64,000 nt of DNA from Euryhalocaulis sp050486445 (GTDB lineage Bacteria; Pseudomonadota; Alphaproteobacteria; Caulobacterales; Maricaulaceae). The notes beneath the pieces were generated by a model. The model searched no databases, was not told the origin of the DNA, and saw nothing but the letters and a program-made list of their open reading frames with translations. Of the stretch, positions 1 through 10,557 are shown piece after piece. The DNA lies in contig JBJHDH010000004.1 of the NCBI GenBank assembly GCA_050486445.1, forward strand, positions 52,676 to 116,675, given 5' to 3'. Position 1 is the stretch's first letter, and the number at the start of each line of letters is the position of its first letter. Position numbers and translations under genes: made by a program.

Positions 1-950
1 GGCGCGTCACCTCGCAGACCTTCACCGCCCACCCCAAGCCCGACCCGGTGACCGGCGATCTGGTCACGTTCGGCTATCAGGCCACCGGCCTGTGCACCGA
101 CGATGTCTGGTTCTACACCATCGGGCCGGACGGAACGGTGAAGCACGAAATCCGGATCAAGGTTCCCTATGTGAGCATGATCCACGATCTGATCGTCACC
201 AACGAGCACATCGTCGTTCCGGTGTTCGGCTATGTGACCAGCATGGATCGCCTGCACGCCGCCGAGCCGATGTGGGGCTATGACCCTGTGAAGCCGGCGA
301 CCTATGGCATTTTCCGCCGCGATGGCGACGGCAGCGACATCCAGTGGATCGACGCACCCTCGCCGCACACGATGGTGCATACGCTGAACGGCGTCAGCCA
401 GGGCGACCGGGTCGTCATCGACAGCCCGCAATTCGACGGCAACCCCTTCCCCTTCTTCCCGTCCATCGACGGGTCGCGCTGGGCGCCCAATTCCTCGCAT
501 CTGCGGCGCTTCACCTTCGACCTGCGCAATGGCCGGATGGAGCAGGAACAATTGTTCGATCCCGGCATCAGCGATCTGGTGCGGGTGGACGACCGTTACC
601 TGACCCAGCAGCACCGCTATTGCTACACGCAGTTCAACGACCCGGAACAGCCCGACGCGGGCGCCGCCTATCTGCGCTTCGACGTGCATTCGCGGGAGGC
701 GAAGACCTGGCACGCCGGTCAGGGCCAGTCGCTGATGGAAGTCAGCTTTGTGCCCCGCCGCGAAGGCGCGCCGGAAGGCGATGGCTGGCTGGTCGGGGTC
801 GCCAACAACCCGCCGGAGATGCGTTCTGAATTCGTCATCGTCGACGCGGTGGAGATGCAGGAAGTCGCGCGCGTTATCCTGCCGTTCCGCTCCAGCGCCC
901 AGGTCCATGCGCGCTGGTTCAATGCATCCGAAGTTCCGGGGCTGGTCTGA
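1..950 (+). CDS. Carotenoid oxygenase (RPE65/lignostilbene dioxygenase family), 5'-truncated
   Basis: The reading frame is open from base 3, so the N-terminus lies outside the window and about 315 residues are visible. The family is non-haem Fe(II) dioxygenases that cleave a C=C bond in carotenoids, apocarotenoids or stilbenes, using four His ligands on a seven-bladed propeller. Four candidate ligands are visible in order: FTAHPK at the left edge, MIHD, MVHTLN, and QVHARW near the C-terminus. The stop overlaps the ATG of the next gene (TGATG), so the two are translationally coupled. The substrate cannot be told; the surrounding catabolic genes make a stilbene or aromatic-alkene substrate as plausible as a carotenoid. 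Confidence 0.88.
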   Translation, partial: RVTSQTFTAHPKPDPVTGDLVTFGYQATGLCTDDVWFYTIGPDGTVKHEIRIKVPYVSMIHDLIVTNEHIVVPVFGYVTSMDRLHAAEPMWGYDPVKPATYGIFRRDGDGSDIQWIDAPSPHTMVHTLNGVSQGDRVVIDSPQFDGNPFPFFPSIDGSRWAPNSSHLRRFTFDLRNGRMEQEQLFDPGISDLVRVDDRYLTQQHRYCYTQFNDPEQPDAGAAYLRFDVHSREAKTWHAGQGQSLMEVSFVPRREGAPEGDGWLVGVANNPPEMRSEFVIVDAVEMQEVARVILPFRSSAQVHARWFNASEVPGLV

Positions 951-1219
951 TGCCAGACAAAACCAATGGGAAACTGACGCGAAGGGGCTTTGTGGCGGCG
1001 CTGGGCGCGGCGGGCGGCGCGGCCGGAGCGGCGCCCGCGATGGCGGCGGCGCCCGATCATGTCGCGCCCAAGCGGTATAGGCCGGTGCGGGCGTTGTATG
1101 GCGACCTGCCCTATTTCGACTTCACCGGCGCGACGCCGCCGGCAAGGCCTGTCCGGGGCAAGCCGCTTGATGTTGCATCGCTCACGCCCGAACAACGCTG
1201 GCTGCTGGGCCTGCTCTGA
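950..1219 (+). CDS. Small Tat-exported protein coupled to the carotenoid oxygenase
   Basis: An 89-residue protein starting inside the stop codon of the upstream oxygenase gene (TGATG). The N-terminus has a twin-arginine signal (TRRGFVAALGAAGG) followed by an Ala-rich stretch ending near AMAAAP, leaving a mature part of only about 55 residues with an aromatic/Pro-rich segment (YGDLPYFDF). I do not recognise the mature domain. Tight coupling suggests it works with the oxygenase, perhaps as an exported accessory or assembly factor. The coupling and signal peptide are visible in the sequence; the role is inference. Confidence 0.7.
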   Translation: MPDKTNGKLTRRGFVAALGAAGGAAGAAPAMAAAPDHVAPKRYRPVRALYGDLPYFDFTGATPPARPVRGKPLDVASLTPEQRWLLGLL

Positions 1220-1765
1220 GGCGCGTCTGAGCCGCATCACACGCTTTATTCCCTGGATGCGGCCTCTGCGGCCGTTCCGGGGTTGGTGTTTTTGCAGAAT
1301 TGCAGACGCAGATGTGCGTTCGCCCCGAGTGCGTGCTTATGAAATGTGAGGGGGCGGAGCGTCAGCTACGAACCCGATTTATTTACGGCGCCAAGGGGGA
1401 ATTGTGGGTTCCCGCCGACGCTCCGCGCATGGATTTCCCGGAAGCTCTCGCCACCGATTCCAGCGTGGGATTTGGAACGGTCGGTCGTTTAGTGCCGTCC
1501 GCCTCTCCACGAGCCGCGCCGGGCAGCCGGGTGATCTGACCCTTCGCCGGACGCGCCATGCACTCCCTCCCGCCATAGTGATCAGCTACTTCCCTCAGGC
1601 GGAAGGAACACCGCCATCCTATGCGCAGCGAAGAGGGCGTGGAGATTTGCGGAAATTTCCCCGCAGTTTTTCGCGCGGGCGCGCGTCTGCTTTTCTTCGG
1701 GAAAGAAACTCAGAGCTGACGACTCCCCTCTGCTCTCAATCCCATCCCGCATCCTTGAGATAAGA
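1220..1765. other. Intergenic stretch, no gene recognised
   Basis: About 550 bases between the small Tat protein gene and the aminotransferase gene, which ends facing it. Short open frames exist on the plus strand (1300-1539, 1404-1763), but they have neither a convincing ribosome-binding site nor a recognisable product. I see no tRNA, clear hairpin terminator or repeat copy. Confidence 0.5.
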
Positions 1766-2926
1766 CTAAAACTCCTTCAGCCACGCCCCGATCCGGCGCA
1801 CGGCCTCGCGCATGTCGGCCTCTGACCCCGCATAGGAAAAGCGGATGAAGCGGCGACCGTTCACGGGGTCGAAATCCACGCCGGGCGTGGCCGCCACATG
1901 CGCCTCTTCCAGCATCCGCGCGGCGAAGGCCGGGCTGTCGTCCGAATAATCCGAAATGTCCGCATAGAGATAGAATGCGCCGTCGGCCGGCAGAAACCTG
2001 TCCAGCCCGGCGCCGGGCAGGCCTTCGGTCAACACAGCGCGGTTGCGCACATAGCCGGCCTTCACCGCCTCCATCTCCGCGCGGCCGTCAAACGCCGCCT
2101 CCGCCGCGATCTGCGACAGGGCCGAAACGGAGATGGAGAGATTCTGCTGCAGCCGCTCCACCGGGCGGACCAGATCGGGCGGCGACACCATCCAGCCGAT
2201 GCGCCATCCCGTCATGCAGAAATATTTGGAGAAGGAATTGATGACCACGGCGTTCTGCGAGATCGCCGCCGCCGTCACCGCCGGAAAAGCATAGTCCAGC
2301 CCGTGATAGATCTCGTCGGAGATCACGCGGATTCCCTCCGCCTCCGCCGCCGCGATCAGCCCGGTCAGCGCCGCTTCGTCCAGCATCGTTCCGGTCGGGT
2401 TGGCGGGCGACGCCACCAGCACGCCGTCCAGCCGCTTCTCACGGTGCGCGGCCAGCAGCGCCTCCCCCGTCAGCGCCCAGCGCGTATCGGCGGAAATCGG
2501 GATCAGAACCGGCTCGCAGCCCAGCGCCGTCAGAATGTGGCGGTATGGCGGATAGCCGGGGCTGGCCAGCGCCACGCGCGCGCCCGGCTCGAACAGGGTC
2601 AGGAACGCAAGCTGGAACGCGCCGGACGAACCGGCCGTCACGATCACCCGCGCCGGGTCCAGCGCGGCGCCATAACGCTCTTCATAATGCCGCGCGATGC
2701 GCGCGCGCAGCGACGGCGCGCCCAGCGCATCCAGATAGCCCAGCGGACCGGAAAGCGCGCGCCGCGCCGCCTCCAGCGCCGTTTTCGGCGCGGGCGCCGC
2801 GGGCTGGCCGACCTCGCAATGGATGACATGGCCGCCCGCCGCCTCGATCCGCGCGGCGGCCGCCATCACGTCCATCACCATGAAAGGCGGCACGTCGCTG
2901 CGCGCCGATGGCCGCCAGCCGGTCAT
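1766..2926 (-). CDS. PLP-dependent aminotransferase, class I/II (aspartate aminotransferase-like)
   Basis: A 386-residue fold-type I aminotransferase of usual length. Visible motifs are SPANPTGT (cofactor/substrate loop), SDEIYHGLDY (PLP-ring Asp and Tyr region), and SFSKYFCMTGWRIGW carrying the Schiff-base Lys. A C-terminal FIRFSYAGS gives the Arg expected to bind the substrate carboxylate. It starts 3 bp after the aspS stop, so the two genes form an operon. It probably transfers amino groups between an amino acid and 2-oxoglutarate; the exact amino acid is not determinable. Confidence 0.9.
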   Translation of the reverse strand: MTGWRPSARSDVPPFMVMDVMAAAARIEAAGGHVIHCEVGQPAAPAPKTALEAARRALSGPLGYLDALGAPSLRARIARHYEERYGAALDPARVIVTAGSSGAFQLAFLTLFEPGARVALASPGYPPYRHILTALGCEPVLIPISADTRWALTGEALLAAHREKRLDGVLVASPANPTGTMLDEAALTGLIAAAEAEGIRVISDEIYHGLDYAFPAVTAAAISQNAVVINSFSKYFCMTGWRIGWMVSPPDLVRPVERLQQNLSISVSALSQIAAEAAFDGRAEMEAVKAGYVRNRAVLTEGLPGAGLDRFLPADGAFYLYADISDYSDDSPAFAARMLEEAHVAATPGVDFDPVNGRRFIRFSYAGSEADMREAVRRIGAWLKEF

Positions 2927-2929
2927 GGG

Positions 2930-4792
<1,863 letters not shown>

Positions 4793-4830
4793 GGTTCGCC
4801 TGTGATTCCGCCGATCCGGGAAAGCGCAGC

Positions 4831-4859
4831 GTGAAAGCCCGCCCCGCCCTCCGTGTCAA
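4831..4859 (-). promoter_or_regulatory. Predicted aspS promoter, Caulobacter housekeeping type
   Basis: On the minus strand TTGACAC (4859-4853), 14 bases, then GCTTTCAC (4838-4831). This fits the Caulobacter consensus TTGACGS-N10-14-GCTANAWC closely. It places the transcript start roughly 35 bases before the aspS ATG. Confidence 0.5.
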
Positions 4860-4861
4860 GC

Positions 4862-4884
4862 AAAGCCCCCACGACAGGGGCTTT
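4862..4884 (+). promoter_or_regulatory. Leader hairpin overlapping the rnd ribosome-binding site
   Basis: AAAGCCCC and GGGGCTTT form an 8-bp stem with a 7-base loop. The right arm contains the AGGGG that would serve as Shine-Dalgarno for the rnd start at 4888, so folding would hide it. There is no following T-run and it lies upstream of both divergent genes, so a terminator is unlikely. Confidence 0.4.
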
Positions 4885-4887
4885 CCG

Positions 4888-6057
4888 ATGGGTTATAGCG
4901 CGCCTTCCATGCCTTTGATCGCCTCCAACGACCGCCTGCTTGAAACCTGCGACGCCCTGCGCGACAGCGACTTCATCGTCGTCGATACCGAATTCATGCG
5001 GGAAAACACCTATTGGCCCCAGCTCTGCCTGATCCAGGCGGCGGGCAAGGGTGTGGAGGCGATGATCGACCCGCTGGCCGAGGGGCTGGACCTGCAACCC
5101 TTTCTCGACCTGCTGGGCGATCCAGGCCGGCTGAAGGTCTTTCACGCGCCGCGCCAGGATCTGGAAATTTTCCACCATATGACCGGCCGTCCGCCCGCGC
5201 CGATCTTCGACACCCAGATCGCCGCCTCCGCGCTCGGCTATGGCGAGCAGATCGCCTATGACGCGCTGGTCAGCGCCGCGCTCGGGCGGCAGATCGACAA
5301 GGGGCCGCGTTTTACCGACTGGTCGCGCCGGCCGCTATCGGAAAACCAGCTTTCCTACGCGCTGGCCGATGTGGTGCATCTGCGCGATTTGTATCCGCGC
5401 CTGCGCGAAAAGCTGGAATCCAGCGGCCGCGCCGACTGGGTGGAGCGGGAGATGGCGGCGCTGGCCGACCCCGCGCTCTATGACGTGACGCCGGACGAGG
5501 CGTGGCGCCGGCTGAAACTGCGCAAGCGCGACGCGAAATATCTGGCGGCGCTGAAAGCCACCGCCGCGTGGCGCGAGCGCGAGGCGCAGGGGCGCGACGT
5601 TCCGCGCGGCCGCGTGCTGAAAGACGATGCGCTCTACGAAGTGGCGCTGAACCAGCCGCGCAGCATCGAGGCGCTGGGCAATCTACGCGGCGTGCCGCGC
5701 GGCTTTGAGCGCTCGCGCTCTGGCCAGGGCCTGATCGACGCGCTGAACGAAGCGCTGGCCGATCCCGGCGCCTATGCGCCGAAGGTGGAAAAGCCGCGCG
5801 TGCTGCCGCCCAATCTCGGGCCGACCGTGGAGCTGTTGAAAGTGCTGCTGCGTCAGGTCGCACAGGAACAGAATCTGGCGCCGCGCCTGATCGCCAGCGT
5901 CGCCGACCTGGAAGAGATCGCCGCCAGCGACAACGCCGACGTGCCCGCCATGCAGGGCTGGCGGCGCGAGGTCTTCGGCGAGGCGGCGCTGAAGCTCAAG
6001 CGCGGTGAAACCGTGCTGATGCTGAAAAACGGCGAGGTCGTCGCAAGGCCTGCCTAA
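4888..6057 (+). CDS. rnd: Ribonuclease D
   Basis: A 3'-5' exoribonuclease for tRNA and stable-RNA end trimming. The DEDD exonuclease domain is visible: VVDTEFMRENTYWPQLCLIQ (Exo I, Asp and Glu), FHAPRQDLEIFHH (Exo II), and SENQLSYALADVVHL (Exo III, Tyr and Asp). HRDC-like helices follow (YLAALKATAAWREREAQ). The open frame reaches back to 4831, but family N-termini begin near here. ATG 4888 has an AGGGG site 8 bases upstream; ATG 4909 (MPLIASN) matches the family start slightly better but lacks a ribosome-binding site. It gives 389 residues, the usual size. Divergent from aspS. Confidence 0.93.
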   Translation: MGYSAPSMPLIASNDRLLETCDALRDSDFIVVDTEFMRENTYWPQLCLIQAAGKGVEAMIDPLAEGLDLQPFLDLLGDPGRLKVFHAPRQDLEIFHHMTGRPPAPIFDTQIAASALGYGEQIAYDALVSAALGRQIDKGPRFTDWSRRPLSENQLSYALADVVHLRDLYPRLREKLESSGRADWVEREMAALADPALYDVTPDEAWRRLKLRKRDAKYLAALKATAAWREREAQGRDVPRGRVLKDDALYEVALNQPRSIEALGNLRGVPRGFERSRSGQGLIDALNEALADPGAYAPKVEKPRVLPPNLGPTVELLKVLLRQVAQEQNLAPRLIASVADLEEIAASDNADVPAMQGWRREVFGEAALKLKRGETVLMLKNGEVVARPA

Positions 6058-6064
6058 GGTAATC

Positions 6065-6089
6065 CTCCCCTGCGCACAGCGCGGGGGAG
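6065..6089. terminator. Bidirectional hairpin between rnd and ppx
   Basis: An 11-bp GC-rich stem with a 3-base loop (CTCCCCTGCGC / GCGCGGGGGAG) sits between the convergent ends of rnd and ppx. No long T-run follows. The sequence belongs to the same CCTCCCC...GGGGAGG hairpin family found beside the long intergenic repeats elsewhere in the window. Confidence 0.6.
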
Positions 6090-6096
6090 ACCCACC

Positions 6097-7641
6097 CTAC
6101 CCCTCCGTGACGATCTCCGGCTTCAGGCCCAGCGCCGAGGCGAGCTGTTTCAGCCGCTTTTCCGTCTGATCGGTGATAAGCGGCTCGCCCTCTCTGGCGA
6201 CAGACAAGACCAGCCTTCCCTCCTCCGCCGCGATCCGGGTCAAGCCCAGCAGCGCCGGCGCCCGGCCGCTGACCATGCAGCCGAGCCGCAGCGCCAGACC
6301 CAGGCTGCGCGCCTGTTCCAGCGTCCCGGACGGCGTGATTTCGCGCGCGGGGAAATTCTCTGGCGGGTCGGCCGGACCGCGATAGCGGTGATACAGCGCC
6401 GCCGCCAGAAAGGCGCGCTCCGCATGGTCCATCCCCGCGACCGGCGAATACAGAATTTGGTCCGCCGACAGCTCGCCGCGATGATCCGGGTGCATCGCCG
6501 ATCCCATATCGGCCAGCAACGCGGCGGCGTGGCGCAGAGCGCGGGCGCGCGGCGTGGAATTTCCGGCAAAAACCGGCTCGATCCAGTCCGCCAGCGCATC
6601 GCCGACGGTGGAGGCCGGCGCCAGACGCCGCGCGAAGGCCGTCGCGCCGGCCAGCAGCGCATCCTGTTCCTGTAGCTCCGGCGGCATCCGGTCGAACAGC
6701 GCGCCCTCCCGCACGCCATAGGCGGAAATCACGACACGCTCGAACCCGCCGCGCTCCAGAATGCAATCCATCAGCATCGCGGCGTAAGGCAGCAGCGGTG
6801 CACGCCGCGACGTCATTTGCGGCAGTGTGGCCAACGACTGCGCGCTCTGTCCCGCCACGAATTCCGCCGTCCTGTGCGCTTGGGCGCGCGTCATCTCGTA
6901 ATGGTGCAGCACATGCAGCGGATAATCGCGCAGATTCATATCGACCCGCGCCAGCATCCGCCACGAGCCGCCGACAGCGTAAAAATCGCGCACGCCGGTA
7001 TCGAAGACATGCGGCGCGGAATCCAGCGTCTCCATCGCCGCCCGGCGCAACGCCGCCATGTCCATCCCGTCCTTGCCCAGCACGGCGAGGGGGCCGAGCG
7101 GCAGGGTCACGCCCTCGCCCGGCCGGCCGCTGGCGATAGGGCACAGTTCCAGGCTGGAACCGCCCAGGTCGCCGACCAGGCAATCATCCTCCACCCCGCC
7201 GGCCAGCACACCCAGCGCCGAGAGACGCCCCTCCTCCGCGCCGGACAGCACGCGAACCTCGATCCTGCATTGCTCGCGGATTATACGCACGAGCTCCAGC
7301 CCATCCTCGGCCTCACGCACCGCGGCGGTGGCGAAGGCCAGCACTTCGCGGACCCCGCGCGCGCGCAAAATCATCTCGAACCGGCGCAATGTGCGTAGCG
7401 CCGCCTCTACGCCCTGCGGCGACAGGCGCCCGGTTTCGGAAAGTCCCCGGCCCAACCCGGCCAGCAGCTTTTCATTGAAAATCGGCCAGAAGGCCCGTCC
7501 CTCGCGCCGATAGATAATCAGGCGGACGGAGTTGGAGCCAATGTCGATAACCGCGGCCTGCGCGCTGCTGGATTCCCCCTCACCGGCGGCCCGGGAGGCC
7601 GGCGATCCCCGCCGGCGAAGTTCAAGAATCCGTGCGCGCAT
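6097..7641 (-). CDS. ppx: Exopolyphosphatase / guanosine pentaphosphatase (Ppx/GppA family)
   Basis: A 514-residue ASKHA-fold phosphatase that releases phosphate from polyphosphate chain ends. Visible motifs are the phosphate-1 loop VIDIGSNSVRLIIY, then AFATAAVREAEDG, LVGDLGGSSLEL (phosphate-2 loop), and a C-terminal HD-like helical domain with the Leu/Ala-rich HAAALLADMGSAMHPDHRGE. The start overlaps the end of ppk by 20 bp, and the first 25 or so residues before VIDIGSN are not family-conserved. Paired with ppk, it sets the cellular polyphosphate level. Confidence 0.92.
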   Translation of the reverse strand: MRARILELRRRGSPASRAAGEGESSSAQAAVIDIGSNSVRLIIYRREGRAFWPIFNEKLLAGLGRGLSETGRLSPQGVEAALRTLRRFEMILRARGVREVLAFATAAVREAEDGLELVRIIREQCRIEVRVLSGAEEGRLSALGVLAGGVEDDCLVGDLGGSSLELCPIASGRPGEGVTLPLGPLAVLGKDGMDMAALRRAAMETLDSAPHVFDTGVRDFYAVGGSWRMLARVDMNLRDYPLHVLHHYEMTRAQAHRTAEFVAGQSAQSLATLPQMTSRRAPLLPYAAMLMDCILERGGFERVVISAYGVREGALFDRMPPELQEQDALLAGATAFARRLAPASTVGDALADWIEPVFAGNSTPRARALRHAAALLADMGSAMHPDHRGELSADQILYSPVAGMDHAERAFLAAALYHRYRGPADPPENFPAREITPSGTLEQARSLGLALRLGCMVSGRAPALLGLTRIAAEEGRLVLSVAREGEPLITDQTEKRLKQLASALGLKPEIVTEG

Positions 7642-9883
7642 GCCGCCGCAGCCCCGTCGGCGTCAGCACCGGCGGCGGGTCATAGGCCAGGGCTTCGCCC
7701 CGCCCGGAAAGGCTGGGATTCTTCATGAAATACTCGTGTGCGCTGAACGGCGCCTCCGGGTCAACGGGTTTCGCGCGATCATAGGTTCCATCCGGCCGCA
7801 TCACCCAGCTTTGCGCGTCGTCATTCAGATTGGCGACCATGATCTGGTTCAGAATCTGGCGATGCACGGTTGGATTCTCGATAGGCACCAGCGCCTCCAC
7901 GCGCCGGTCAAGATTGCGCGGCATCCAGTCAGCCGAAGCGATAAACACCCTGGCCGAGGATGAGGGCATCGGCTCGCCATTGCCGAAACAGGCGATGCGC
8001 GAATGCTCCAGAAACCGGCCGACAATCGACTTCACCTGGATGTTGTCGCTCATGCCCTTCACGCCGGGACGCAGCGCGCAAATGCCGCGCACCACCAGGT
8101 CGATCCGCACCCCGGCGTTCGACGCCATATAGAGCCGGTCGATCACTTCGGGATCGAGCAGCGAGTTCAGCTTCACCCAGATCGTCGCCGGCCGCCCCTC
8201 GCGCGCATGTTCGATCTCGGCGTCGATCAGCGACAGGATGGTGGACTTCATGGTCAGCGGCGACAATGCGATGTGCTCAAGCTTGTAGGGCCGCGCATAG
8301 CCGGTAATGAAATTGAACGCCCGCCCGGCGTCGCGGCCCAGCGCCGGATCGGCGGAGAACAGCGAAAGGTCGGTGTAAATCTTCGCGGTCAGCGGGTGAT
8401 AATTGCCCGTTCCCCAATGCGTGTAGGTGCGCAGCTCGCCGCCCTCGCGCCGGACCACCAGGCTGATCTTGGCGTGCGTCTTGTACTCCACAAAGCCATA
8501 GACGACCTGCACGCCGGCGCTTTCCAGATCGCGCGCCAGTTTCAGATTCGCCGCCTCATCGAAGCGCGCTTTCAGTTCGACCAGCGCGGTGACGTTCTTG
8601 CCAGACTCCGCGGCGGCGATCAGCGCGCGCACGATGGGGCTGTCCTTGCTGGTGCGGTAGAGCGTCTGCTTGATCGCCACCACATTGGGATCGGCCGCCG
8701 CCTGCCGCAGGAAACTGACCACCACGTCAAAGCTCTCGAACGGATGGTGGATCAGCAGATCCTTGGCGCGGATGGCGGAGAAGGCGTCGCCGTCATGTTC
8801 CTTGATCCGCTCCGGCAGGCGCGGCTCATAGGGCAGGAAGGTCAGGTCCGGCCGGTCGTCCAGGATCAGTTGCGACACTTCGGCGAGGCCCAGAAGGCCG
8901 CTCACCTTCACGATATCCTGCGGCTCGGCGCGCAGCTCCTCAATGATGAGTTGCTGCAACGGCTCGGGCATGGCCTCTTCCATCTTCAGCCGCACGATAC
9001 GGCCGCGCCGGCGCTGTTTCAGCGCCGTCTCGAACTCGCGCACCAGATCCTCGGCCTCTTCCTCGATCTCGATATCGGAGTCACGAATGATGCGGAACGC
9101 GCCCTTGCCCAGCAGATTGAACCCGGGGAACAGAAGATCGGCCGCCAGACCCAGTACGTTTTCCAGCGTGATAAAGCGACGCATCCGGTGGCCGCTGGCC
9201 GTCATCTCGCCGGATGGCAGTTCAACGAAACGCTCGACGCCGGAAGGCACCGGGATCAGGGCGTTCATCGTTTCGCCGCCCTGCCCCTGCCCGCCCTGAC
9301 CGCCATCCAGCATCAACGCGATATTGAAGCCGAAATTCGGCACAAACGGGAACGGATGCGCCGGGTCCACCGCTAGCGGCGTGATTACCGGCAAGATGCG
9401 CAGCATGAAATCATCGCGCAGCCAGGCCCGGTCGGCTTGTGACAGCGCATCGGGCTCCAGCACCGCGATACCGGCCTCGGCCAGCTCCCGGCGCAGCGCC
9501 GCCCAGGTCCGCTGCTGCGCCTCCATCAGCTCCGCTGCGACCAGATTGATGCGCTCAAGCTGTTGCTGCGCCGACAGGCCGTCCAGGCTGGGCGCGCTGA
9601 CGCCCTTTCGCACCTGCGCGCGCAGGCCGGCCACGCGCACCATGTAAAATTCATCAAGATTGCTGGCCGAGATCGACAGGAAGCGCAGCCGCTCCAGCAA
9701 GGGGTGGCCGGTGTTTTCCGCCTCCTCCATCACACGCTGGTTAAAGGCGAGCCAGGAAAGCTCCCGGTTCAGAAACCGCTCCGGAGCGTCCGGCAATGGC
9801 GCGGACTCCCCCGGCGCGGCCGCCTCCTGCGCCGCCGGTTCCAGTTCCTGTTCCTGCTCCAGTTCAAACGCCGCGTCGCTCAT
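7622..9883 (-). CDS. ppk: Polyphosphate kinase 1
   Basis: A 753-residue enzyme that reversibly polymerises the ATP gamma-phosphate into polyphosphate. The N domain opens with FLNRELSWLAFNQRV, followed by LDEFYMVRVAGLRAQV. The autophosphorylated catalytic His lies in YTHWGTGNY (His489), and the second conserved His in LEHSRIACFGNG (His627), both in the C-terminal phospholipase D-like domains. The ATG overlaps the hdaA stop (ATGA), showing translational coupling in the order DUF2066 - hdaA - ppk - ppx. The N-terminal 25 residues are Glu/Ala-rich and probably disordered. Confidence 0.97.
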   Translation of the reverse strand: MSDAAFELEQEQELEPAAQEAAAPGESAPLPDAPERFLNRELSWLAFNQRVMEEAENTGHPLLERLRFLSISASNLDEFYMVRVAGLRAQVRKGVSAPSLDGLSAQQQLERINLVAAELMEAQQRTWAALRRELAEAGIAVLEPDALSQADRAWLRDDFMLRILPVITPLAVDPAHPFPFVPNFGFNIALMLDGGQGGQGQGGETMNALIPVPSGVERFVELPSGEMTASGHRMRRFITLENVLGLAADLLFPGFNLLGKGAFRIIRDSDIEIEEEAEDLVREFETALKQRRRGRIVRLKMEEAMPEPLQQLIIEELRAEPQDIVKVSGLLGLAEVSQLILDDRPDLTFLPYEPRLPERIKEHDGDAFSAIRAKDLLIHHPFESFDVVVSFLRQAAADPNVVAIKQTLYRTSKDSPIVRALIAAAESGKNVTALVELKARFDEAANLKLARDLESAGVQVVYGFVEYKTHAKISLVVRREGGELRTYTHWGTGNYHPLTAKIYTDLSLFSADPALGRDAGRAFNFITGYARPYKLEHIALSPLTMKSTILSLIDAEIEHAREGRPATIWVKLNSLLDPEVIDRLYMASNAGVRIDLVVRGICALRPGVKGMSDNIQVKSIVGRFLEHSRIACFGNGEPMPSSSARVFIASADWMPRNLDRRVEALVPIENPTVHRQILNQIMVANLNDDAQSWVMRPDGTYDRAKPVDPEAPFSAHEYFMKNPSLSGRGEALAYDPPPVLTPTGLRRHARTDS

Positions 9884-10557
9884 TCCGGCATTCCTTCATC
9901 CCGCGCATCCGGAGCCGCATTGGCCTCATCGGGGGCCTCCGGGGCTTCCAGCGTCTCCAGCACCTGCGCGGCCAGGCGCAGACTGACACCGCCGCCCTGT
10001 TCGGCGGCGGCCCTGTCCAGCGCCTCGGCCGCCCGCAGCGCCGCCGCGGGCGATCGTTCGATCCGTTTTACCATATAGTCGATAATACGGTCTTCCACGC
10101 GCAAGCGCCGGTCTCGCAGGACTTTACGCAGGATTTGTGACAGCGCGGCGTCGTCCGGCGCGGCGATCTCCACAAAGGCCAGCGCGCGCAGGCGCGAGGC
10201 CAGGTCGGGCGTGCGCACGTTCCATTCGGCCGGACGGCGGCGCGCCGTCAGCAGCAGCGCGGAAACCTCCCCCGCCACCGTGCGCTCCAACAGGCGGAAC
10301 AGCGCCATTTCATCAGTGAGACGGTCAGCATCTTCCAGAATTTCGGCGCCGGAATTCACACCTGTCTCGCCTAGCCAGATCGAGGCCAGATGGCTCTTGC
10401 CCGATCCCGCCGGTCCGACCAGCGCCAGCGCCCGCGCCGGCCAGTCGCGCCACGCGGAAAGCGCCTCGCGCGCCTCGCGCGTTTCCTCGCCGGCGATGAA
10501 GCTTTCCGGCGTGTAATCGAGGGCCGGCGGCCAGACGAGCCGAAGCTGGGTTGTCAT
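9880..10557 (-). CDS. hdaA: DnaA-related regulatory protein HdaA (Hda-like AAA+ domain)
   Basis: A 225-residue protein consisting of a DnaA-like AAA+ module without the DNA-binding domain IV. Visible are ESFIAGEETREA near the N-terminus, Walker A GPAGSGKSHL, a sensor region LLLTARRRPAEW, and LRDRRLRVEDRIIDYMVKR, the lid helices common to DnaA and Hda. In alphaproteobacteria HdaA promotes hydrolysis of DnaA-bound ATP with the sliding clamp. The frame is open up to 10797, but ATG 10557 (MTTQLRLVWP) matches the family start and overlaps the upstream stop by 4 nt. The C-terminal tail is acidic. Confidence 0.9.
   Translation of the reverse strand: MTTQLRLVWPPALDYTPESFIAGEETREAREALSAWRDWPARALALVGPAGSGKSHLASIWLGETGVNSGAEILEDADRLTDEMALFRLLERTVAGEVSALLLTARRRPAEWNVRTPDLASRLRALAFVEIAAPDDAALSQILRKVLRDRRLRVEDRIIDYMVKRIERSPAAALRAAEALDRAAAEQGGGVSLRLAAQVLETLEAPEAPDEANAAPDARDEGMPE

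Noticed and set aside
4862..4884. Hairpin read as a transcription terminator
   Set aside because: It lies upstream of both divergent genes and lacks a T-run; a leader structure is more likely.
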